Part shown: positions 16,827 to 23,784 of the stretch, one piece after another
Layout of the letters: every line of letters starts with the position of its first letter
Numbering within the stretch: the first letter of the stretch is position 1
DNA from: Microcoleus sp036705565
GTDB lineage: Bacteria; Cyanobacteriota; Cyanobacteriia; Cyanobacteriales; Microcoleaceae
NCBI GenBank assembly: GCA_036705565.1
Contig: JAUBUY010000016.1
Length of the DNA stretch: 64,000 bases
Strand: one strand, 5' to 3'
The notes under the pieces: model-generated
Database searches by the model: none
What the model was told of the DNA's origin: nothing
What the model saw: only the letters and a program-made list of their open reading frames with translations
Program-made: the position numbers and the translations under genes

Positions 16827-17148
16827 AATTCATTAGTCATTAGTTTGTAAGGGCGGGTTGCACCAGCCAAACAGAACTCCCCACCCCAATAATATATAAA
16901 CCCGCGCCACCCACTTTAAATTTTAAACTACCCACGTTATCAAAAAGTTAAGAAATTAGTAAAATATTTCCGATAAAAGAAACCTCCACCCTTTTTGGAA
17001 ATCTTCTGAGTTCTCCATTCTCTTTCTCTGTGTCCTCTGCGCCCTCTGCGGTTCATAAAAAAAAATCAAAAATGACTGAGACTTGCGATATAACATTCTT
17101 AACACCCTGACTTCAATCTAAAATCTAAAATCTAAAATCTAAAATCCC
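16827..17148. other. Intergenic repeats between divergent genes
   Basis: This holds an ATTAGTC heptamer pair, a GGGCGGGTT inverted-repeat unit at 16848-16912, a CTCTGCGCCCTCTGCGG motif at 17033-17052 whose relative occurs at 3081-3100, and five tandem AATCTAA heptamers at 17114-17147 that end at the start codon of the next gene. I see no RNA gene. Confidence 0.6.
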
Positions 17149-18126
17149 ATGACCCGCCACCTTCTCAAGGCTAACTGCAAAACCGTACACTTGGGCGGTT
17201 TTTCTCCGAATATCGAACCTGCTTTAACTGTCGATTCGGGCGATCGCATCGATATCGAAACCTATTCAGGATATTATGTTGCTGACAAGGCCCCGCCCGA
17301 ATTTCTCACCCCCGAATTTTTAGATATTTGTCAGAATTTGCCTCCCAACCGCAAAGTTGGGCCGGGGCCCCACTTGCTGACAGGCCCGATTTATGTTAAC
17401 CATGCCGAACCGGGAGACGTTTTAGAAATTCACATTGAGGATGTTTACCCAAGTTTGCCCGTAGGATTTAATGCAATTCGCGCCGGATGGGGTTCTTTAC
17501 CTGAGTATTTCCCCGAACCTAAATTGCGGTTTATTCCGCTAGATTTAGAGCAAAAAACTGCTGAATTTCCCACAGGTAGCGGCATTCGGATTCCCCTGCA
17601 TCCTTTTTTTGGAATTATCGGCGTTGCTAATGCACAAATCAACCGTTCTTCTATTCCTCCAGAGCGCTACGGCGGCAATATGGACAATCAGGAACTCCAA
17701 GCAGGAACGCGGTTATTTTTACCTGTTTTTCTGCGCGGCGGTTTACTGTCCATTGGCGACGGACATTCGGCACAAGGAGATGGTGAAGTTGACGGTACTG
17801 CGATTGAAACTTCGATGAACGGGACTATTCAGATCATCTTACGCAAGGATTTATTTCTGATATTTCCGTTTGCGGAAACGCCCACTCATATTGTGATTAT
17901 GGGATTCGGTAGAACATTAGATGAAGCGTTTGAGCTGGCAGTAAAACAGACGGTTTATTGGCTGCAAAAGTTTGCAGGTTTCCAAGAGGAAGATGCTTAT
18001 GTTTTGTGTTCGCTTGCGGTAAATTTTCGGATTACGCAGGCTGTTAACAATCCTCAAAAAGGAGTTCACGGAATGATTCCCAAGTGTATTCTGCTCGATG
18101 TGAACATTATTGACCACCGAGTTTGA
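17149..18126 (+). CDS. Acetamidase/formamidase family protein
   Basis: The 325-aa product matches the FmdA_AmdA family: GPIYVNHAEPGDVLEIHIED near residue 83, HPFFGIIGVA near 151, and SIGDGHSAQGDGEVDGTAIE near 203-222, where the conserved Asp, His and Glu of the active site lie. Family members hydrolyse formamide or acetamide to ammonia and the acid, but specificity within the family is broad, so I leave the substrate open. The ATG at 17149 directly follows a tandem heptamer repeat. It appears monocistronic and complete. Confidence 0.9.
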   Translation: MTRHLLKANCKTVHLGGFSPNIEPALTVDSGDRIDIETYSGYYVADKAPPEFLTPEFLDICQNLPPNRKVGPGPHLLTGPIYVNHAEPGDVLEIHIEDVYPSLPVGFNAIRAGWGSLPEYFPEPKLRFIPLDLEQKTAEFPTGSGIRIPLHPFFGIIGVANAQINRSSIPPERYGGNMDNQELQAGTRLFLPVFLRGGLLSIGDGHSAQGDGEVDGTAIETSMNGTIQIILRKDLFLIFPFAETPTHIVIMGFGRTLDEAFELAVKQTVYWLQKFAGFQEEDAYVLCSLAVNFRITQAVNNPQKGVHGMIPKCILLDVNIIDHRV

Positions 18127-18281
18127 GGTAATATGATAACACGCGAGCGACCAAAAAATTAGGATCGCGATCGCACAAACTACACAAATTTGTCACTGCT
18201 GTGGTCGATCGGGATCGCGTTCCTGTTGACAATTAAGCTTAAAATGGATAAGTTACCAGTTCTACCTAAATCGAACTCAAC

Positions 18282-18566
18282 ATGAAAAACCAGACTGACG
18301 ATGTTGCCAAAAAAGATTTAGTCGATCGAGCTTTTGGGAGTGCAGCAATACCAGATCCAACAGCGTGGGTGCACGAACATTATTTTCTGGCTAATTTCGC
18401 TGATACTCTGGCCCACATCCAAGAACATATGTCTGAAGACAGTTGCGAAATCGGCGAGAATGTTGAATCGGGTGAGGGAATATTATCGATCGATGCCAAA
18501 ATTAGAGATATGTTGAGAGCTACTTTTAGCGACGACGGCTGGCAGTATGTCGAAAGTTTATTGTGA
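18282..18566 (+). CDS. Hypothetical small acidic protein, 94 aa
   Basis: A 94-codon frame follows a 155-bp AT-rich leader. The protein is acidic, soluble and helical, with VHEHYFLANFADTLAHIQEH at its centre and IRDMLRATFSDDGWQYVESL at the end. I recognise no family. Composition and codon use fit a real gene. Nothing in the neighbourhood hints at function. Confidence 0.6.
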   Translation: MKNQTDDVAKKDLVDRAFGSAAIPDPTAWVHEHYFLANFADTLAHIQEHMSEDSCEIGENVESGEGILSIDAKIRDMLRATFSDDGWQYVESLL

Positions 18567-18812
18567 GTTTGGTAAAATCCATAAGTATTTGTACGTTCAT
18601 AATTTGAGAGCGTAAGTTATAGCAGTTTAAAAAAGAATCCAACTTTATGCCGGTGATCTAAACCATTAGATCATGCGTTATGCCCAATTCTTTAATCTCA
18701 AATCTCAAATAATATCAATTTCTTCCCTCAACGCAGACTCGCAACTCAGAATAGCTGGGTGCATTTCCACCCCCAGTTTAAGTAAACTTGACCTATTGTG
18801 ATGTAGGATACT

Positions 18813-19859
18813 TTAGATGGGGGGGAAATTACTGTCGCTAGGAATTTCGATCGATCGCAAAAACGCTGCACTTTCTTCGGGCAAAGCAGTATTGATAAAC
18901 ATCCCGCTGCCCAACTCAAATCCAGCTTGCTTGGTGACTCTGGGAATAATTGCGATATACCAGTGAAAGTATTTTGTTCCCCCTTCGGCGATCGGTGCCG
19001 ATCGAATAGTATAGTTGTAATCGGGATTGTTTAATCCGTAATAAAGCTTAGCCAGTACAGTTTTCAAAGTATCAGCAAGATCCGTAATTTCCCCATCAGT
19101 AAGGTCATCAAATGAAGAGGAATGTCGGCGCGGAAAAATCCAAGTGTGAAACGGTGAAAGTGCAGCGTAAGGGATAAAAGCCACAAAATGTTCACTCTCA
19201 CAAATCACTCTTTCCTCCGCCGCTAATTCATCTTCCAAAGTTCGGCAAAACAGACATTCTCCGGTGTCATCAAAATATCTAATAGCTTCGTCGATGCGGC
19301 TGCGAAATTGGCTGGGTACAACGGGCGTCGCTGCTATCTGCGAGTGGGGGTGTTCGAGAGAAGTTCCGGCAGTTTCCCCGTGATTTTTGAAGATAATAAT
19401 AGTTTCAATGTGGGGATTTTTTCTAATTTCTACATAGCGCTGGCGGTATACTAAAAGTATGTTTTCAACTTCTTCAACACTCAACAAAGCTGTCGTCAAA
19501 TCGTGTCGCGGATGTTCGACAATTACTTCGTGCACGCCGATTCCCGCCATCGTGCGGTGAATTCCCGATGATATCCTCATCCATTTGGCTGTCGGGGAGA
19601 GGGCGGGATATTTGTTGTGAATTGCCCGGACTTTCCAGCCCGTGCGTGAAGCGAAGCTATCCCGTAGGGAATCGCCCAAACGGCAAGTTTCTAAGGTTCC
19701 GTCTTCTTCATTTCCCACGCAAAACGGGCAATCGGCACGGTGCGGGGGCACTACTGCAGCCGACTTTTTTTTGTTAGCGAATTGATCCGGTCTTGTCGCC
19801 CGTTCGGTGGCGATGATTACCCAATCTCTGGTAATTAAATTTTGTCTAAGTTCAGACAC
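18813..19859 (-). CDS. galT: Galactose-1-phosphate uridylyltransferase with a repeat-encoded insert
   Basis: The 348-aa enzyme exchanges UMP between UDP-glucose and galactose-1-phosphate in the Leloir pathway. Two zinc ligand pairs are visible (CPFCVGNE near residue 44 and CLFCRTLE near 200). The nucleophile loop is SLEHPHSQIAATP near residue 168, with the HxH pair. HTWIFPRRH follows, and the C-terminal FHWYIAIIPR is typical. Residues about 62-72 (GDSLRDSFASR) are extra relative to the family, which runs from ETCRL straight to TGWKVRAI. They are encoded by a dispersed repeat at 19642-19677 that is otherwise intergenic. The insert falls at a surface loop before NKYPAL, so activity may be kept. 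Confidence 0.93.
   Translation of the reverse strand: MSELRQNLITRDWVIIATERATRPDQFANKKKSAAVVPPHRADCPFCVGNEEDGTLETCRLGDSLRDSFASRTGWKVRAIHNKYPALSPTAKWMRISSGIHRTMAGIGVHEVIVEHPRHDLTTALLSVEEVENILLVYRQRYVEIRKNPHIETIIIFKNHGETAGTSLEHPHSQIAATPVVPSQFRSRIDEAIRYFDDTGECLFCRTLEDELAAEERVICESEHFVAFIPYAALSPFHTWIFPRRHSSSFDDLTDGEITDLADTLKTVLAKLYYGLNNPDYNYTIRSAPIAEGGTKYFHWYIAIIPRVTKQAGFELGSGMFINTALPEESAAFLRSIEIPSDSNFPPI
19642..19677. repeat. Dispersed repeat inserted in frame in galT
   Basis: GTGCGTGAAGCGAAGCTATC followed by CCGTAGGGAATCGC. Relatives lie at 2172-2311, 28640-28692 and 63700-63757, all outside genes. Here it is read through as 11 codons. Confidence 0.85.
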
Positions 19860-20210
19860 TTTTTTACCTTCAGTTTCCGGGTCAAATTGTCTCTTATTTT
19901 AGATAAATATGTGTACTCTGTCAGTGTCTGATTGCAGACTTTTAACAAATCTTGATATCTAATTCCGAAGGTATTAAGTCGGTTGTCATGAGTAAAATTT
20001 TACCCAACATCAGACTGACGGTATCTAAAGCGTTAGACATCAATCTATTTGTTACGGCCTAGATTACCCGGAGTACCAATGAAAGCAATTAAAGTAATGG
20101 CATCAAGTTAAGTCTGCTTCGTCGGATTATGGGCGTGCTGTTTTCATGTAATCCTAAATCACACTTATAGTGTGTAGATTTTGGAGTGCACTCACCGATA
20201 TCTTGCTCGT
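19860..20210. other. Leader region with an antitoxin-gene fragment and C-protein operators
   Basis: Between the divergent galT and restriction genes, 20079-20111 (ATG to TAA, 10 residues, MKAIKVMASS) copies the first eight codons of the DUF433 gene at 22808 and then stops. It is probably a 5' fragment of a related antitoxin gene. The operators near 20160-20193 are described separately. Confidence 0.5.
20160..20193 (+). promoter_or_regulatory. Candidate C-box operators for the restriction controller
   Basis: Two palindromes lie just upstream of the controller gene: CACACTTATAGTGTG at 20160-20174 and GAGTGCACTC at 20184-20193. The ACTTATAGT core matches the C-box form (ACT, spacer, AGT) bound by controller proteins of type II restriction systems. 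The usual arrangement is two adjacent boxes giving activation, then repression. Confidence 0.6.
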
Positions 20211-20432
20211 GTGGCAAAAAATCCAGAGCTAAAAAAATTTGGAGAGCAAGTTCGCAGGCTAAGGACATCAAAGGGCTTTTCCCAAGAAAAGTTAGCAGAA
20301 CTAGCCGGACTGCACCGCAACTACATTGGTGGTATTGAGCGGGGTGAGCGAAACATAGCTCTATTAAACATTTTGCGGTTAGCAAAAGCTCTAGGAGTAT
20401 CACCAAGCGAACTATTGCAGGAAATAGAGTAA
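20211..20432 (+). CDS. XRE-type controller (C) protein of a restriction-modification system
   Basis: The 73-aa product from the GTG at 20211 is almost entirely a helix-turn-helix domain: FGEQVRRLRTSKGFSQEKLA, then LAGLHRNYIGGIERGERNIA and LLNILRLAKALGVSPSELL. Length and pattern match C proteins that delay endonuclease expression. A TTG at 20181 would extend it by 10 residues but would overlap the proposed operators. Its stop codon is immediately followed by the endonuclease ATG (20433), so the two are translationally coupled. Confidence 0.85.
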   Translation: MAKNPELKKFGEQVRRLRTSKGFSQEKLAELAGLHRNYIGGIERGERNIALLNILRLAKALGVSPSELLQEIE

Positions 20433-21038
20433 ATGCAATCACCCTATACCGGACTTCCTGTCGAAGATTGGGAAGAGAAGACACGAGAACTCATAGATCG
20501 ACACCCACTAGATCCACAAGAAATTTATGACGTGGTTATTCAAGTTTGGAGTGAAATTTTTCAATCCAGCATAACCAGCAGAGGCTACAGAATAGGAATA
20601 AATTTATTCCCAACTCCCCAAATTATGGGATTTTTTTTACATGAACTAATCCCATTAGAACTCGCCAGCAAATACCCCGGAATTTGGCGGCGCGATCACA
20701 GTACCCTCGAAAAAGATATTGTTTACATCCCGAACAATAATTTCTCAATTGAAATTAAAACTTCTTCAAGTAGTCGTAACACTTACGGCAATCGCAGTTA
20801 TGCTCAACAAAGCGCCCTAGGAGCAAAGCCGAAAAAAGACAAGTCCGGCTATTACCTTGTAGTTAATTTCCAGAAATTCAATCCCAAAATGGCAAGCGTG
20901 CAAACTCTAAATATTAATTTAGTTAGATTTGGATGGATAGATCGAGAAGATTGGCAAGGGCAAACAGCAGCCACTGGTCAGCAAGCTAAATTAAGCCCTG
21001 ATGTAGAGCGATATAAGTTGCTGCAATTGCCTATTTAG
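20433..21038 (+). CDS. ScaI-like type II restriction endonuclease
   Basis: The 201-aa protein resembles the ScaI endonuclease family: YTGLPVEDWEEKTRELIDRH at the start, then QIMGFFLHELIPLELA near residue 68. The segment EKDIVYIPNNNFSIEIKTSS (residues about 91-110) supplies the D...ExK catalytic pattern of the PD-(D/E)XK nuclease fold, and NRSYAQQSALGAKPKKDKSG follows. ScaI itself cuts AGTACT, but the specificity here is only inferred. It is coupled to the controller gene upstream and converges with the methyltransferase gene, 15 bp away. The family name is from recognition, not a search; another small type II enzyme family is possible. Confidence 0.72.
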   Translation: MQSPYTGLPVEDWEEKTRELIDRHPLDPQEIYDVVIQVWSEIFQSSITSRGYRIGINLFPTPQIMGFFLHELIPLELASKYPGIWRRDHSTLEKDIVYIPNNNFSIEIKTSSSSRNTYGNRSYAQQSALGAKPKKDKSGYYLVVNFQKFNPKMASVQTLNINLVRFGWIDREDWQGQTAATGQQAKLSPDVERYKLLQLPI

Positions 21039-21053
21039 CAATATTTACCATCT

Positions 21054-21902
21054 TTAAAATAAAGATAATTGAGCTTCGCTAATCTGCTTTTGTCTGAGAA
21101 AATCATCAATTCGGTTGGCAGCTAAATCGCAGTATTCCTGACAGATATCAAATCCGATAATAGTGCGCTGCAAACCTAAAGCAACAACCGCCGTAGTTCC
21201 TGAACCCAAAAAAGGGTCTAAAATGATTTCATTTGGGTTGGATGAAGCTTTGATGATTCGCTGTATAACAGCACTTGGAAATTGAGCGGGGTGAGAGGTT
21301 CGCTCTTTTGATGATCTATTTTTACCAGAAGTTACCTTCGGGAATTCCCAAACATCAGTCGGATTTTTGCCTTGGGAGTTGACTTTAATTTTTCCATTCT
21401 TTTTTTGATTAGGATATTTTACATTTGGATCGCGCACATCATCTAGGTTAAATGTATAGTCTTTATGGTTTTTAACATACCAAAGAAACTTTTCATTGCG
21501 CGGTGAAAAGAACTTACTACCAGCAACCCCAGCGCCATAGTGCCAGATAACTTCTTGGATTAGGTAAAAAGGAATTTTGTCCCAAAGTAGATAGGGAATG
21601 GGGATAGCTTTAGCTTGATTGGGAATTGATAGATACCCCAAGTTGAGCCAGAAAGCGCCGTTAGGAAGGATGAGCCTATAATTTTCACTTATCCAGCTTT
21701 CACACCAGTTTAAATATTTATCTAGTGGTAGTGTTTTTTCGTATTCTTTGCCAATGTTATAGGGGGGACTGGTCACAGTAAGATTGACGCATTCATCAGG
21801 GAGCTTGGACATTGCTTCTAAGCAGTCCATCTGATAAATGAGGCAGTTTGGCGCTTGGAAGTAGGGTTTGCCTAAAAAATTCACTATATCAGTTATAAGC
21901 AT
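21054..21902 (-). CDS. Beta-class N4-cytosine DNA methyltransferase of the restriction system
   Basis: The 282-aa enzyme should transfer a methyl group from SAM to protect the cognate site. Motif IV comes first (TVTSPPYNIGKEY near residue 43; the S-P-P-Y form points to N4-cytosine). The target-recognition part follows, and motif I comes last (ILDPFLGSGTTAVVA near residue 230), which is the beta order. SHPAQFPSAVIQRII precedes motif I as in motif X. It converges on the endonuclease gene, so it is transcribed separately from controller and nuclease, which fits early methylation. M.ScaI is also an N4-cytosine enzyme, consistent with the pairing. It looks intact. Confidence 0.9.
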   Translation of the reverse strand: MLITDIVNFLGKPYFQAPNCLIYQMDCLEAMSKLPDECVNLTVTSPPYNIGKEYEKTLPLDKYLNWCESWISENYRLILPNGAFWLNLGYLSIPNQAKAIPIPYLLWDKIPFYLIQEVIWHYGAGVAGSKFFSPRNEKFLWYVKNHKDYTFNLDDVRDPNVKYPNQKKNGKIKVNSQGKNPTDVWEFPKVTSGKNRSSKERTSHPAQFPSAVIQRIIKASSNPNEIILDPFLGSGTTAVVALGLQRTIIGFDICQEYCDLAANRIDDFLRQKQISEAQLSLF

Positions 21903-22021
21903 GATAAAATTTATGATGGTATAAATCTATATTGGCACAAATTTGCCGTTTTTAATGATTAACTCAGGGAGTAATTAAATCATGTGTACTTCCTTAATTC
22001 GTCTTCCTGAATTCCCAAACA

Positions 22022-22702
22022 TCATGCCAACTGCAACTGCACATTCTGCAACTTGCAAATAGCTTTCAAGACTTGCGCCAACAAGAGCGATCGCTCTCGG
22101 TCAATCAAATTCAATTCCGGTAAAATCTGATAAGTACAAGGATTTCCCCGCGTCAGATACACAAACTGATAGTTACGTCCATTCGTGGTCAATCCCCAAA
22201 CAGACGATTGCTGCTGCAAACTTTTATAAGCATAAGTCAGCAATTGCGGCAAACCGGCCCAAGGATCGATCCTCTTCGAGGGCTTCGCTAACGCACTATT
22301 TTTCGCCTCCACTACCAAAATCCAAAACTGTGCCGCCGCGAGCTCTGCATCCGGCTGATTTACCGCTAAAATATCCAAGCGCCCTTTAATTAAAGTATCC
22401 GCATCCTCCACCTCGATCGGGATGCTATCTTCCATTGTCAGCACCACAGGAACTTTAAAAAATCCCGTTAATCTCATTAACGGTGAAAGTGACAAAAACT
22501 TAACCAATTCTTCAGAAACCTTTCCCACTTCTAGATGACGCCAAAAGTGATTACCGATTAGCAATAATTCCTGCTGTTCAAAATCCGTCAGAGGTTCCAA
22601 AGATACAAATTCAGCAAAAGAGCCTCCTATTTGTCTTTCCAATTTGAGAAGGCGGCGAACGTCATTTAGCGAGAGTTGGCTTGCTTCCAAATTTTGCGTC
22701 AT
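22022..22702 (-). CDS. PD-(D/E)XK nuclease-fold protein, HsdR N-terminal-like
   Basis: The 226-aa product resembles cyanobacterial proteins annotated as type I restriction R-subunit N-terminal domains. The nuclease pattern is IKGRLDILAV near residue 105 (Asp) and WILVVEAKNS near residue 127 (ExK). WGLTTNGRNYQFVYL near residue 170 and a C-terminal helical part complete the domain. No helicase follows, so it is a free-standing domain. The ATG at 22702 is preferred to a TTG at 22732. About nine residues (ALAKPSKRI) between EAKNS and DPWAGLPQ are encoded by a dispersed repeat and are absent from relatives. Confidence 0.82.
   Translation of the reverse strand: MTQNLEASQLSLNDVRRLLKLERQIGGSFAEFVSLEPLTDFEQQELLLIGNHFWRHLEVGKVSEELVKFLSLSPLMRLTGFFKVPVVLTMEDSIPIEVEDADTLIKGRLDILAVNQPDAELAAAQFWILVVEAKNSALAKPSKRIDPWAGLPQLLTYAYKSLQQQSSVWGLTTNGRNYQFVYLTRGNPCTYQILPELNLIDRERSLLLAQVLKAICKLQNVQLQLA
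22267..22294. repeat. Small dispersed repeat inserted in frame in a PD-(D/E)XK gene
   Basis: CGATCCTCTTCGAGGGCTTC followed by GCTAACGC, one base different from the copy at 5102-5130. It is read antisense to that copy, giving ALAKPSKRI instead of PLRGLRQR. Confidence 0.85.
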
Positions 22703-22807
22703 GGCTTTTGTGCGATCGGCTGTTAATGTCAATTATAAAAGAATTACCATCGGATTTGTTATGATATAATCATACCAGATATCGCTCCTGTAAATCGGGT
22801 AGATTGT

Positions 22808-23323
22808 ATGAAAGCAATTAAAGTGATGGCAACGATCGACGATCGAGGACAATTGTGCGTTGGTGAACCGCTCAATTTATATCGCAACAGCCGAGCCGAA
22901 GTAATTGTGCTGGTTCCAGAAGGAACAGACATTAATAAAGAGAAGCAATCTCATGAAGCCAACCACCAAACCACGCAACTAGAAGACTATTTCAACTTCC
23001 TCAGACCTGACGATATTCGGCTCAAAGGTTCCCGGATCGGCATCGAAACCATTCTCTATGAATACCTGTTTCGCGCTCGAACTCCCGAAGAAATAGCTAA
23101 CATTTATACATCGCTCACCCTCGAACAAGTTTATGCGACCATTTTGTACTACCTGCACAACAAAGAAGCAGTCGGTAAATACATAACCGAATGGTTGGAA
23201 TGGGGCGAAAAAATGCGAGAAGAACAGCGCCGCAATCCTCCTCCTGTGGCCGAAAAACTTCGCAAACTGAGAGCAGAAAGAGATGCAAGGAGAAAAGCTG
23301 ATGGCAATCCAGTATCTCTTTGA
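22808..23323 (+). CDS. DUF433-containing antitoxin-like protein
   Basis: The 171-aa product has an N-terminal strand-rich segment (MKAIKVMATIDDRGQLCVGE, residues 1-40) like the small AbrB-type or swapped-hairpin starts of cyanobacterial antitoxins. A DUF433 domain follows (residues about 60-120, GSRIGIETILYEYLF, then RTPEEIANIYTSLTLEQVYA). DUF433 is a helix-turn-helix antitoxin family that pairs with DUF5615 PIN-like toxins, and that gene overlaps this one by 23 bp. It is therefore the antitoxin and autoregulator of a VapBC-like module. The charged C-terminal tail (KLRKLRAERDARRK) probably binds the toxin. Confidence 0.85.
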   Translation: MKAIKVMATIDDRGQLCVGEPLNLYRNSRAEVIVLVPEGTDINKEKQSHEANHQTTQLEDYFNFLRPDDIRLKGSRIGIETILYEYLFRARTPEEIANIYTSLTLEQVYATILYYLHNKEAVGKYITEWLEWGEKMREEQRRNPPPVAEKLRKLRAERDARRKADGNPVSL

Positions 23324-23663
23324 TGAAAATGTCGATCCTGCCTATCCTAGCCAAATTCGCAGACGCAATCCCGATCTGGTTGTTCTAGCAGTGGGAGAAC
23401 TAACAGCACCTTCTAAAGGGACTCTCGATCCAGAAATTCTTATTTGGTGCGAAATCCACAATTTCATTCTTGTTACCAACAACCGCCGCTCTATGCCCGT
23501 TCATTTAACAGATCATTTAGAGCAAAATCGCCATCTTCCCGGAATCTTTCTCCTGAATTCCAAGCTGAGTATTGGTCAAAATATTGACGAACTGATTTTG
23601 ATTTATGAAGCATCATTTGAGAATGAGTACGAAGATAGAATTTACAATTTACCAGTGCTCTAA
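23301..23663 (+). CDS. DUF5615 PIN-like toxin
   Basis: The 120-aa product has the DUF5615 start YLFDENVDPAYPSQIRRRNP with the first acidic residues of a PIN-like nuclease (D, E). TLDPEILIWCEIHNFILVTN and NRRSMPVHLTDHL carry the remaining conserved positions. Family members are predicted RNases paired with DUF433 antitoxins. The ATG at 23301 has AAGGAG 9 bp upstream, which decides it over an ATG at 23283; the gene overlaps the antitoxin by 23 bp. It appears intact. Confidence 0.87.
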   Translation: MAIQYLFDENVDPAYPSQIRRRNPDLVVLAVGELTAPSKGTLDPEILIWCEIHNFILVTNNRRSMPVHLTDHLEQNRHLPGIFLLNSKLSIGQNIDELILIYEASFENEYEDRIYNLPVL

Positions 23664-23784
23664 TTTCTCATGCAGATCCAACATTTACAAAATTCCCCAA
23701 AGTCTTAAGGAAAATAAACATACTTTTGCCCCAACTTATGCAAACAATAGTTAAAAAGACTAACCGAAGTTAAAGTTAAAAGCA

